Positions 1 to 5,260 of a stretch of DNA of 5,269 nt are shown piece after piece (within the stretch, counting starts at the first letter, position 1; each line of letters opens with the position of its first letter). Below the pieces are notes generated by a model that was not told the origin of the DNA, ran no database searches, and worked only from the letters and a program-made list of their open reading frames with translations. A program made the translations under genes and the position numbers. The stretch is from an uncultured Bacilli bacterium (GTDB lineage Bacteria; Bacillota_I; Bacilli_A; RF39; UBA660): positions 1 to 5,269 of the forward strand of contig CASDHD010000076.1 in the NCBI GenBank assembly GCA_949280095.1, given 5' to 3'.

Positions 1-54
1 GCCATAATTCAGAATATCTTGTTTTTTATTGATGATTTTAGAAACCAATAGCAT
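1..54 (-). CDS. Possible start of a gene running off the left edge
   Basis: On the minus strand an ATG at 54-52 opens a frame of 18 codons (MLLVSKIINKKQDILNYG) that stays open to the window edge. The nearest purine-rich stretch, AAGGAAAA, lies about 16 nt upstream, which is too far for a good ribosome binding site, and no promoter is clear. The frame follows the clpC terminator by about 28 nt. The product is not recognisable from so few residues. The plus strand also has a short open frame here without a start, so this could simply be intergenic sequence. Confidence 0.2.
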   Translation of the reverse strand, partial: MLLVSKIINKKQDILNYG

Positions 55-81
55 AAAGTTTTCTATTTTTCCTTAAGAAAA

Positions 82-108
82 GAAAAAATAGTCACAGTGA
101 ACTATTTT
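82..108 (-). terminator. Rho-independent terminator of clpC
   Basis: Read on the minus strand, AAATAG-T-TCA pairs with TGA-CTATTT around a CTG loop. This gives a nine-pair stem with one bulged T, followed by a T6 run, C and T4. The 5' arm begins inside the TAA stop codon of the clpC-like gene, so termination is placed immediately at the end of translation. The stem is AT-rich and only moderately stable, but the U tract is good. Confidence 0.65.
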
Positions 109-2263
109 AAAGAGGAATTTCTATATCTATTTCATGATTATATTTATCTATTAAATTCTTTAAATTTCGAAGACCATATTTTTCACATTCGGCTTCTTTT
201 TTTATTTGAGAAAATTTTATTGCTTTGTTAGTTAAATACTTTTTCGTATACTCTTTTAAAATCGAATCGTTTAAAAAGTCAAAGGAAATGACATCAGTAA
301 ATCTACCTAAAAATTCTTTAGAGAAGTTTTCGTTTAAAGAATTATTTTCTTTGTTGGTAAATCCAACACCATTATTTACCATTACATTGCTTGTCATAAA
401 AATCATTGTGTTAGAAAAATCAATTTTTTCACCTTTTGCGCTTGTAACAAAACCTTCGTCCATAATTTGTAAAAATAAATTTAACACTCGGGGATGGGCT
501 TTTTCGATTTCATCTACTAATATTATAGAATAGGGATTATCAAGCACACTACGGAAGATATAACTATCTTCATAACCAACATATCCAGCACTTGCTCCAA
601 TTAATTTATTCACTGAAATATCTAGGTTGTATTCACTCATATCTAAACGAAGAAAATTACTTTTCTTGATACTTTTAGCAATGCATTTTACAGTTTCTGT
701 TTTTCCAACACCACTAGGACCATTTAAAAGAATTGTCAGGGGTTTTGTCATTCCATTTAATTTTAACCATATATCTCTTAAGATTTGTTGTTTGGCTTTA
801 TTTTGACCTAAAATTTGATTTTGTAAATTTTGTTTCATTTTAGAAAAGATTTCTTTTTTATTTTCAAGTAAAGGAATATTGGTTTTCTTTTCAAGAGTTT
901 CTAAGATATCTTTTTTGGTAATTTTGCTATTCTTTATATTGGTTAGTTTATTAATTTGTAAAATTAGTAAGTTTTCTTGTTCTTTTAGCCTTGTTGCTAG
1001 ATCATAATCATTTTTCTTAATTGCATTTTTCTTTTCAGCTTTTAGTTCTTCTAATTTTTTGTTTAATTTCTCTAGTTCTAAATAAGAGATTCCTTTTACT
1101 TTTTTACTAGCGCAAATCATATCTAGTAAATCTATAGATTTGTCAGGATTACTTTTGGTTTTGATATATTTGTCTGCATAGAAAACAATTTCTTTGATAT
1201 TTTCTTCGCTTATAGAAAGTTTGTGATGACGCTCATATTCTTCTTTAACACCGAGTAAAATTTCTTTTGTTTTTTCAATATCTGGTTCTTTCACTTGAAT
1301 AGCAAAAAAGCGTCTTTCTAAGGCTTTATCTTTATAAATCGAGTTGTAGTATTCTTCAAGGGTGGTTGCTCCAATACATTTGATTTCTCCTCTAGCTAAA
1401 TAAGGCTTTAAGATATCAGCTGCATTGATGGCACCTTCTGCTCCACCAGCATTCATCATAGTATGAATTTCATCAATAAATAAAATAATATTTTGATTTT
1501 CTATAACTTCTTTGATAATTTTTGTCAGACGTTCTTCAAATTCGCCGCGATATTTTGTTCCAGAAACTAAAGCACCCATTTCAAGCATAACAATCGTTTT
1601 TCCGAGTAACTCTTGAGGAACTAGACCATGTTTTATTCTACGGACTAATTCTTCTACAATGGCTGTTTTTCCCACTCCAGCTTTTCCAATTAGTAGCGGA
1701 TTGCTTTTTTTCTTGCGTAATAGAGCTTCGATGACTGAAGCTATTTCTTCGTCTCTTCCAATTACAGTTTCCGATTCATCAACTGTTTTATTTAAATTAT
1801 TGCCAATTTCCATGATTTCTAATTTTTCATTTTTATTACCAACTAGATTAAATTTTAATTCTTCATAAATTCCATCTAAGTCAATGTCTAAACCTAGCAT
1901 AATACGAATGGCAATGCCTTCGCCTTCTTCTAACATGGCAATAAAAAGATGTCTTTCTGTTACTTTACCATCGTTGTTTTCAGCTGCATCATTGTTGGCG
2001 CTTTCAATAATTCTTTTCAAGAGAGGTGTATATAATACAAAATCAGTATCCTTGTTTGATTTTCCTACAATATTAATTAGTTCACTTTTAAAAATTTCAT
2101 AGGTTAGTCCATATAGTTTTAGTTTTTTACTTACAATGTTCTCACTATCTAAGATAGCAAGCAATAAATGCTCACTTCCTACATATGGGTGTTTTAATGT
2201 TTTACGTAGTTTTTCTGCTTTTTTAAATACTTGTGCTATTTCAATTCCATAATTATCAAACAT
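107..2263 (-). CDS. clpC: ClpC-type AAA+ unfoldase (Hsp100), compact and divergent
   Basis: This is an ATP-driven unfoldase that threads cytoplasmic proteins through a hexameric pore, normally into the ClpP peptidase. A double Clp N-domain covers about residues 1-140. The first ATPase module has Walker A GKAGVGKT (193-200), pore loop KYRGEFEER (237-245), Walker B LFIDE (261-265) and arginine fingers R317/R318. A short ClpC-like middle coiled coil lies at about 395-440. The second module has Walker A GPSGVGKT (515-522), pore loop GYVGYED (560-566), Walker B ILVDE (581-585), TSN sensor 1 (624-626), R654 and sensor 2 GLR (697-699). VGF (633-635) sits where ClpC binds ClpP. At 718 residues it is about 90 shorter than B. 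subtilis ClpC (about 810), mostly in the C-terminal small domain. The start is supported by TAGGAGG five bases upstream. The gene appears monocistronic; ctsR, mcsA and mcsB are not adjacent. The ClpC family call is firm; orthology to housekeeping ClpC is less so. Confidence 0.85.
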   Translation of the reverse strand: MFDNYGIEIAQVFKKAEKLRKTLKHPYVGSEHLLLAILDSENIVSKKLKLYGLTYEIFKSELINIVGKSNKDTDFVLYTPLLKRIIESANNDAAENNDGKVTERHLFIAMLEEGEGIAIRIMLGLDIDLDGIYEELKFNLVGNKNEKLEIMEIGNNLNKTVDESETVIGRDEEIASVIEALLRKKKSNPLLIGKAGVGKTAIVEELVRRIKHGLVPQELLGKTIVMLEMGALVSGTKYRGEFEERLTKIIKEVIENQNIILFIDEIHTMMNAGGAEGAINAADILKPYLARGEIKCIGATTLEEYYNSIYKDKALERRFFAIQVKEPDIEKTKEILLGVKEEYERHHKLSISEENIKEIVFYADKYIKTKSNPDKSIDLLDMICASKKVKGISYLELEKLNKKLEELKAEKKNAIKKNDYDLATRLKEQENLLILQINKLTNIKNSKITKKDILETLEKKTNIPLLENKKEIFSKMKQNLQNQILGQNKAKQQILRDIWLKLNGMTKPLTILLNGPSGVGKTETVKCIAKSIKKSNFLRLDMSEYNLDISVNKLIGASAGYVGYEDSYIFRSVLDNPYSIILVDEIEKAHPRVLNLFLQIMDEGFVTSAKGEKIDFSNTMIFMTSNVMVNNGVGFTNKENNSLNENFSKEFLGRFTDVISFDFLNDSILKEYTKKYLTNKAIKFSQIKKEAECEKYGLRNLKNLIDKYNHEIDIEIPL

Positions 2264-2267
2264 AATT

Positions 2268-2275
2268 TCCTCCTA
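2268..2275 (-). promoter_or_regulatory. Strong ribosome binding site of clpC
   Basis: On the minus strand TAGGAGG lies five bases (AAATT) before the ATG at 2263. It is a near-perfect Shine-Dalgarno at normal spacing and settles the start, which also fits the MF...-type N-terminus of ClpC proteins. Confidence 0.8.
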
Positions 2276-2301
2276 ATCAATTCTATGTTTATCATGTTTG
2301 A

Positions 2302-2330
2302 AATATATGAAATTTATACAAAAGTTGAAA
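2302..2330 (-). promoter_or_regulatory. Candidate promoter for clpC
   Basis: On the minus strand TATATT (2307-2302) matches the -10 consensus at five of six bases. TTTCAA (2330-2325), 17 nt upstream, is a weak -35 (three of six). It would start transcription about 35 nt before the clpC ATG. The -35 overlaps the U tract of the preceding terminator. A promoter is expected here because a terminator precedes the gene, but in sequence this AT-rich the exact boxes are uncertain. I see no CtsR heptad repeat (GGTCAAA-like) and no CIRCE element. Confidence 0.3.
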
Positions 2331-2360
2331 AAAATTAGAATATTTTTTACTCTAATTTTT
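2328..2360 (-). terminator. AT-rich terminator before clpC, possibly bidirectional
   Basis: On the minus strand AAAAATTAGA (2360-2351) pairs perfectly with TCTAATTTTT (2339-2330). A G-T wobble and a T-A pair extend the stem inward to a loop of seven bases, and a T7 run completes the 3' side. Because the 5' arm starts with five As, the same structure read on the plus strand also ends in a U tract. It lies just after the 64-codon ATPase remnant and insulates clpC from what precedes it. Confidence 0.55.
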
Positions 2361-2366
2361 TATTGT

Positions 2367-2561
2367 TTAAATTTTTTCTCGACCTAACAAAAAGTCGATT
2401 GCACTAATTTGTTTGATACCGTTATAATTTGCCTTATCATAATCAAGTGTAATTATATATTTTGGATAATTATCTTTTATATTTTCTAAAGATTCTATTT
2501 CTCTTTTTAGAGTTTTTTCACTCAAGTGAAAAAACTTTTTATAAATTGATATTTTTTTCAT
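2367..2561 (-). pseudogene. C-terminal remnant of a DUF4143-type AAA ATPase
   Basis: The 64-codon frame reads MKKISIYKKFFHLSEKTL..., then IKDNYPKYIITLDYD (residues 28-42) and ends ISAIDFLLGREKI. The run SEKTxxRE, then IKDNYPKY, then a closing aliphatic strand with IDFLL is, from memory, the C-terminal signature of the AAA ATPases carrying a DUF4143 domain, proteins of roughly 400 residues common in gut Bacillota. The ATPase and DUF4143 domains are absent. An in-frame stop, the toxin's own TAA, lies only five codons before the ATG, and no Shine-Dalgarno precedes it. It is therefore most likely the tail left by a deletion and probably not translated. The codons around IYKKFFHL fit the family less well than the rest. 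A genuine small protein cannot be ruled out. Confidence 0.55.
2511..2536. repeat. 26-bp palindrome inside the ATPase remnant
   Basis: On the plus strand the arms AGTTTTTTCACT (2511-2522) and AGTGAAAAAACT (2525-2536) are exact reverse complements around a two-base centre, CA. As RNA it would form an 11-pair stem with a four-base loop. On the plus strand it is followed by TTTT, so it has the form of a Rho-independent terminator facing right, though no plus-strand gene needs one. On the minus strand it encodes residues around KFFHLSEKT of the remnant and has no U tract. Confidence 0.7.
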
Positions 2562-2573
2562 TATTTTAAATAG

Positions 2574-2862
2574 TTATTTACCAAACAATTCACTATGGCT
2601 TCCTGTTTCAAATAGCAATAGGATAAGTTCATTTTCTTTAATTTGATAAATCAATAACCAATCTGGTTCTATATGACATTCTCGAGTATTTTGTATTCTT
2701 TATTATCTATTAAAGCATGGTCTTTATACTTTTTATCTATTTTTCACCATTAGAAATTTTAATGACTATATCTTCTAATTTTTTTAAATCTTTTCCTTGT
2801 TTCGAAACCTTTCTTAATTGTTTTTTAAACTTAGTTGTCGTATCCACGATGTATTTTTTCAT
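2574..2862 (-). pseudogene. YafQ-family mRNA-interferase toxin, broken by two frameshifts
   Basis: Intact YafQ toxins are ribosome-dependent endoribonucleases neutralised by DinJ/RelB antitoxins. Translation from ATG 2862 gives 41 residues (MKKYIVDTTTKFKKQLRKVS... to ...SNGEK) and hits TAG at 2739-2737. Shifting frame there gives DKKYKDHALIDNKEY (2737-2693). A second shift near 2691 gives NTRECHIEPDWLLIYQ... to ...TGSHSELFGK and a TAA at 2576-2574. Adding one base at each point restores a 96-residue protein, close to the 92 of E. coli YafQ. Against YafQ, H50, H63, D67, W68 and H87 correspond to H49, H64, D68, W69 and H90, while R83 corresponds to a glutamate (E86). The start lies three bases after the antitoxin stop, typical of coupled toxin-antitoxin pairs. 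Both indels lie beside short T or A runs, so sequencing error is possible, but the neighbouring antitoxin is also damaged. Confidence 0.85.
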
Positions 2863-2865
2863 AAA

Positions 2866-3117
2866 TCAATCTTCCTCTTTTAAAATATCTTGAAACATTT
2901 GATGCACATCTGTGTATCCTGTTCTTTTTCCACTTTTAATATCTTCTATAATTTGTTTGCCTTCTTCTAATGCTTCTAAAAGTTCTTTACTTGGTTTTGG
3001 TTCTTTAATCTCAAAAGGTATGCCTCTTTCGTAAATTACTCTTTTTAAAAACATATTGATTGCTGTACTTATATTTAATCCTAGATTATTAAAGATTTGT
3101 GTTGATTCTTCTTTTAC
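2866..3117 (-). pseudogene. RelB/DinJ-type antitoxin, 5'-truncated
   Basis: The frame is open from a TAA at 3120-3118 to the TGA at 2868-2866. It reads VKEESTQIFNNLGLNISTAIN, then continues MFLKRVIYERGIPFEI and an acidic helical tail ending FQDILKEED. The LGLNISTAINMFLKR and GIPFEI blocks are the second part of the ribbon-helix-helix domain of DinJ/RelB antitoxins; the tail is the toxin-wrapping segment. About a dozen N-terminal residues, including the DNA-contacting strand (expected as a pattern like INxRxDEx), are missing, and there is no room for them before the rplQ terminator. The first ATG, at 3054, lies inside the second helix and has no Shine-Dalgarno. It directly precedes the broken YafQ toxin with a three-base gap. 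A shortened 62-residue product from that ATG is conceivable but could not form the DNA-binding fold. Confidence 0.8.
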
Positions 3118-3140
3118 TTATGCAATAATAAAATTTTTAC

Positions 3141-3171
3141 AAAAAAAATTAGTCTATTTCTAAACTAATTC
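3141..3171 (-). terminator. Rho-independent terminator of the rpsM-rplQ operon
   Basis: On the minus strand AATTAGTTTA pairs with TAGACTAATT (one G-T wobble) around a GAAA tetraloop, with a possible outer G-T pair, then a T run of eight ending at 3141. The 5' arm lies in the last codons of rplQ, and the stop TAG contributes the last stem bases and the first loop base. GNRA loops and long U tracts are typical of efficient intrinsic terminators. Transcription from the ribosomal operon should mostly end here, before the toxin-antitoxin remnant. Confidence 0.8.
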
Positions 3172-3501
3172 TATTCTTACTGTTAAAGCATCGTCTCCGA
3201 TTCTTTCTTTTAATTTGATAATTCTTGTATAACCACCATTACGTGTTTCATACCTACTCGCAAGTTCATTAAATACTTTGTCTACACATTCTTTATTGTT
3301 ATAAACAAATGCTAGTGCTTTTCTACGAGATACTAAAGTACCACGTTTACCATAAGTAATCATTTTATCTACAAATTTTCTTACTTCTTTGGCTTTTGCT
3401 TCTGTAGTTGTTATTCCTTCATTCATAATTACGTCTACGGTAAGCCCAGCAAAGATACTATGTCTTTGTCTTGTTTCTCTTCCAAATTTTCTATAAGCCA
3501 T
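3160..3501 (-). CDS. rplQ: 50S ribosomal protein L17 (bL17)
   Basis: L17 is a structural protein of the large ribosomal subunit located near the exit of the peptide tunnel. The 113-residue product starts MAYRKFGRETRQR, the usual L17 opening, and carries the family's ITTTEAKAKEVRKFVDKMITYGKRG block (residues 30-54, quoted here only by its position and key lysines). It ends with GGYTRIIKLKERIGDDA (89-105) and a final beta strand, TVRIELV. The length is slightly below the usual 116-120 residues, as in many low-GC Gram-positives. AAGGAGG six bases before the ATG fixes the start and overlaps the rpoA stop codon; the two genes are 11 nt apart. It is the last gene of the operon, and its stop codon lies inside the terminator hairpin. 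Confidence 0.97.
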   Translation of the reverse strand: MAYRKFGRETRQRHSIFAGLTVDVIMNEGITTTEAKAKEVRKFVDKMITYGKRGTLVSRRKALAFVYNNKECVDKVFNELASRYETRNGGYTRIIKLKERIGDDALTVRIELV

Positions 3502-3512
3502 GTTAATCCTCC

Positions 3513-4457
3513 TTACTCGTGGAATTTAAGTCCCATTTCCACAACTTTGTCTAAAACTTCTTTTAAAGACTTTTTACCTAAGTTACGGATTTTAGTAACT
3601 TCCACTTCTCTTTTAGAAATTAAATCTTGAACGGTATGAATACCAGCTCTTTTTAAACAGTTATATGCTCTTACTGAGAACTCAATTTCTTCAATTGGTG
3701 TTTCAAGTGTCTTTGTAATTGTATCCACTTTCTTTTCAGCCATTAATCCTGAAATATCACTAATTGCATTTAAATCTGCTACAATATTAAAATGTTCAAT
3801 TAAGATTTTTGCAGATAATGCCATTGCTTCTTCTGGAGTGATGCTTCCATTTGTATTGATCTTCATAATCAATTTATCATAGTTTTCACTATGTCCAACA
3901 CGAGCACTCTCTGTTTCATAAGCAACCTTTTCTACTGGGGAATATAAAGAGTCAATCGCAATAACTCCAACTTTTTTACTGTCTAATAGAGTTTGATTTT
4001 CTTTTGAATCTACATAACCTTTTCCATTAGAAACAGTTAATTCCATTTCAATTTTTCCACCTTCAACAAGGTTACAAATTACTAAATCTTTGTTGATGAT
4101 TTCTAAATCAGCATCTACTTCAATGTCTCCAGCTAATACTGGTCCAGGTGTTGATTTAGATAAGTGTACTACTTTGTTTTCTTCGGTATGATTTTTAAGA
4201 ACCACACTTTTAAGAGCTAAAATGATACTAGTAACATCTTCATAAACACCTTCAATTTTTTGGAATTCATGAAGAACACCTTCAATTTTAACACTTGTAA
4301 ATGCACATCCAGGTAAACTAGATAACATTACTCTTCTAAGAGCATTTCCTATTGTAGTTCCAAATCCTCTTTCTAAAGGTTCTAGTACGAATTCTCCATA
4401 ATGAGAATCTGATGCATATTCTGTTATTTTGTATTCTGGTTTTTCAAATTTAATCAT
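3513..4457 (-). CDS. rpoA: DNA-directed RNA polymerase subunit alpha
   Basis: The alpha subunit dimerises to scaffold RNA polymerase assembly, and its C-terminal domain contacts UP elements and activators. In the 314-residue product the N-terminal domain (about 1-230) has the dimerisation motif LERGFGTTIGNALRRVMLSS (28-47). A linker of about 20 residues follows, and the C-terminal domain (about 252-312) contains SVRAYNCLKRAGI (261-273) and RNLGKKSL (291-298). R263, N266, G294 and K295/K296 line up with the DNA-binding residues R265, N268, G296 and K297/K298 of E. coli alpha. The length is normal for Bacillota (about 314). A Shine-Dalgarno, AAAGGAAG, lies about 8-10 nt before the ATG. It follows rpsK by 22 nt; rpsD, which sits between these genes in proteobacteria, is absent here. 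Confidence 0.98.
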   Translation of the reverse strand: MIKFEKPEYKITEYASDSHYGEFVLEPLERGFGTTIGNALRRVMLSSLPGCAFTSVKIEGVLHEFQKIEGVYEDVTSIILALKSVVLKNHTEENKVVHLSKSTPGPVLAGDIEVDADLEIINKDLVICNLVEGGKIEMELTVSNGKGYVDSKENQTLLDSKKVGVIAIDSLYSPVEKVAYETESARVGHSENYDKLIMKINTNGSITPEEAMALSAKILIEHFNIVADLNAISDISGLMAEKKVDTITKTLETPIEEIEFSVRAYNCLKRAGIHTVQDLISKREVEVTKIRNLGKKSLKEVLDKVVEMGLKFHE

Positions 4458-4479
4458 TTATAATTCTTCCTTTCGTACA

Positions 4480-4866
4480 TTAATTTCTAGGACGTTTTGG
4501 TGGACGGCAACCATTGTGAGGTACTGGAGTTCCATCATCAATACTTGTAATTTCAAGTCCTGCAGCTTGTAATGAACGGATTGCAGTATCTTTTCCTGAA
4601 CCAAGACCCATAACTATTACATCCACTTTTTTAACTCCTGCAGTATCCATTGCAGATTTTGCAGCAGCCTCAGCAGCCATTCCAGCAGCATATGGAGTTT
4701 TCTTTTTACTTCCTTTGTATCCGATTGTTCCAGAAGATGCCCAACTAATTACGTTTCCATCTTTTTCAGCAATGGTTACAATGGTGTTGTTATATGTACA
4801 TTGAATGTGAGCAACGGCTTCAGGAATATTTTTCTTAACTTTTCTTTTTCTTCTGTTATATGCCAT
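4480..4866 (-). CDS. rpsK: 30S ribosomal protein S11 (uS11)
   Basis: S11 lies on the platform of the small subunit, beside the mRNA exit and 16S rRNA helices of the central domain. The 128-residue product opens with a basic tail, MAYNRRKRKVKKNIPEAVAH. It has the HIQCTYNNTIVTI strand pair (20-32), the GTIGYKGSKKKTPYAA block (46-61) and ends with the family signature VPHNGCRPPKR (115-125). The last residues are PRN rather than the commoner RRV. The length is normal. AGGAGG six bases upstream of the ATG supports the start and overlaps the rpsM stop codon; the gap between the genes is 10 nt. Confidence 0.98.
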   Translation of the reverse strand: MAYNRRKRKVKKNIPEAVAHIQCTYNNTIVTIAEKDGNVISWASSGTIGYKGSKKKTPYAAGMAAEAAAKSAMDTAGVKKVDVIVMGLGSGKDTAIRSLQAAGLEITSIDDGTPVPHNGCRPPKRPRN

Positions 4867-4876
4867 GATTTACCTC

Positions 4877-5251
4877 CTATTTACCTACTTTTTTCTTATT
4901 TGCTACTACTTTACCTTTACCCTTACGAGTACGAGCATTTCTACTAGTTCTTTGTCCTCTTACAGGTAATCCTTTTTTATGTCTAATACCTTGGTAGCAA
5001 TTGATTTCCATTTTATTTTTAATAGACATTTGTACATCACGACGTAAGTCTCCTTCTACATCGTATTTGTCTATTTCTTTACGCAATGCTGCAATTTCTG
5101 CGTCAGTTAAGTCTTTAATCTTTTTAGTAGGGTCAACTTTTGCCTCGTCACATAAAGTTTTTGCTAGACTTCTACCTATTCCATAGATAGCAGTTAGTCC
5201 TATACAAACGTGTTTTTCGTTTGGTAATTCAATATTTTTAATTCTTGCCAT
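4877..5251 (-). CDS. rpsM: 30S ribosomal protein S13 (uS13)
   Basis: S13 sits in the head of the small subunit, where it contacts the large subunit (bridge B1) and, through its basic tail, the P-site tRNA. The 124-residue product has the helix-turn-helix-like core with AIYGIGRSLAKTL (21-33), then LTDAEIAALRKEI (48-60) and the family signature YQGIRHKKGLPVRGQRTSRN (86-105), followed by a lysine-rich tail ending KKVGK. The second position of the common MARIAGVDLP opening is varied, reading MARIKNIELP. AGGAGG five bases before the ATG fixes the start. It is the first complete gene of the operon portion seen here. Confidence 0.98.
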   Translation of the reverse strand: MARIKNIELPNEKHVCIGLTAIYGIGRSLAKTLCDEAKVDPTKKIKDLTDAEIAALRKEIDKYDVEGDLRRDVQMSIKNKMEINCYQGIRHKKGLPVRGQRTSRNARTRKGKGKVVANKKKVGK

Positions 5252-5260
5252 AATATCCTC

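Noticed and set aside
225..533. Plus-strand open frame of 102 codons
   Set aside because: It lies wholly opposite the second ATPase module of clpC, whose motifs are intact; no ribosome binding site or recognisable product.
1659..2102. Two plus-strand open frames of about 70 codons
   Set aside because: They are antisense to the clpC N-domain and first Walker region, low in complexity (serine and leucine rich), and lack starts with ribosome binding sites.
2264..2330. CtsR or HrcA operator before clpC
   Set aside because: The TGAAAT direct repeat at 2299-2314 does not match the CtsR heptad repeat, and no CIRCE inverted repeat is present. AT-rich repeats are expected by chance.
2866..2868. Mycoplasma genetic code (TGA as tryptophan)
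   Set aside because: Visible tryptophans use TGG, and this TGA falls exactly where the antitoxin should end before the toxin start, so it acts as a stop.
2328..3140. Insertion sequence or CRISPR array explaining the accessory block
   Set aside because: No transposase fragment, no paired terminal inverted repeats at the ends and no regularly spaced direct repeats were found.
3054..3160. Small RNA or tRNA gene in the rplQ-antitoxin gap
   Set aside because: The space holds the operon terminator and continuous antitoxin codons; no cloverleaf or other RNA fold is seen.
5001..5186. Plus-strand open frame of 61 codons
   Set aside because: Antisense to rpsM, which is certain; no independent support.
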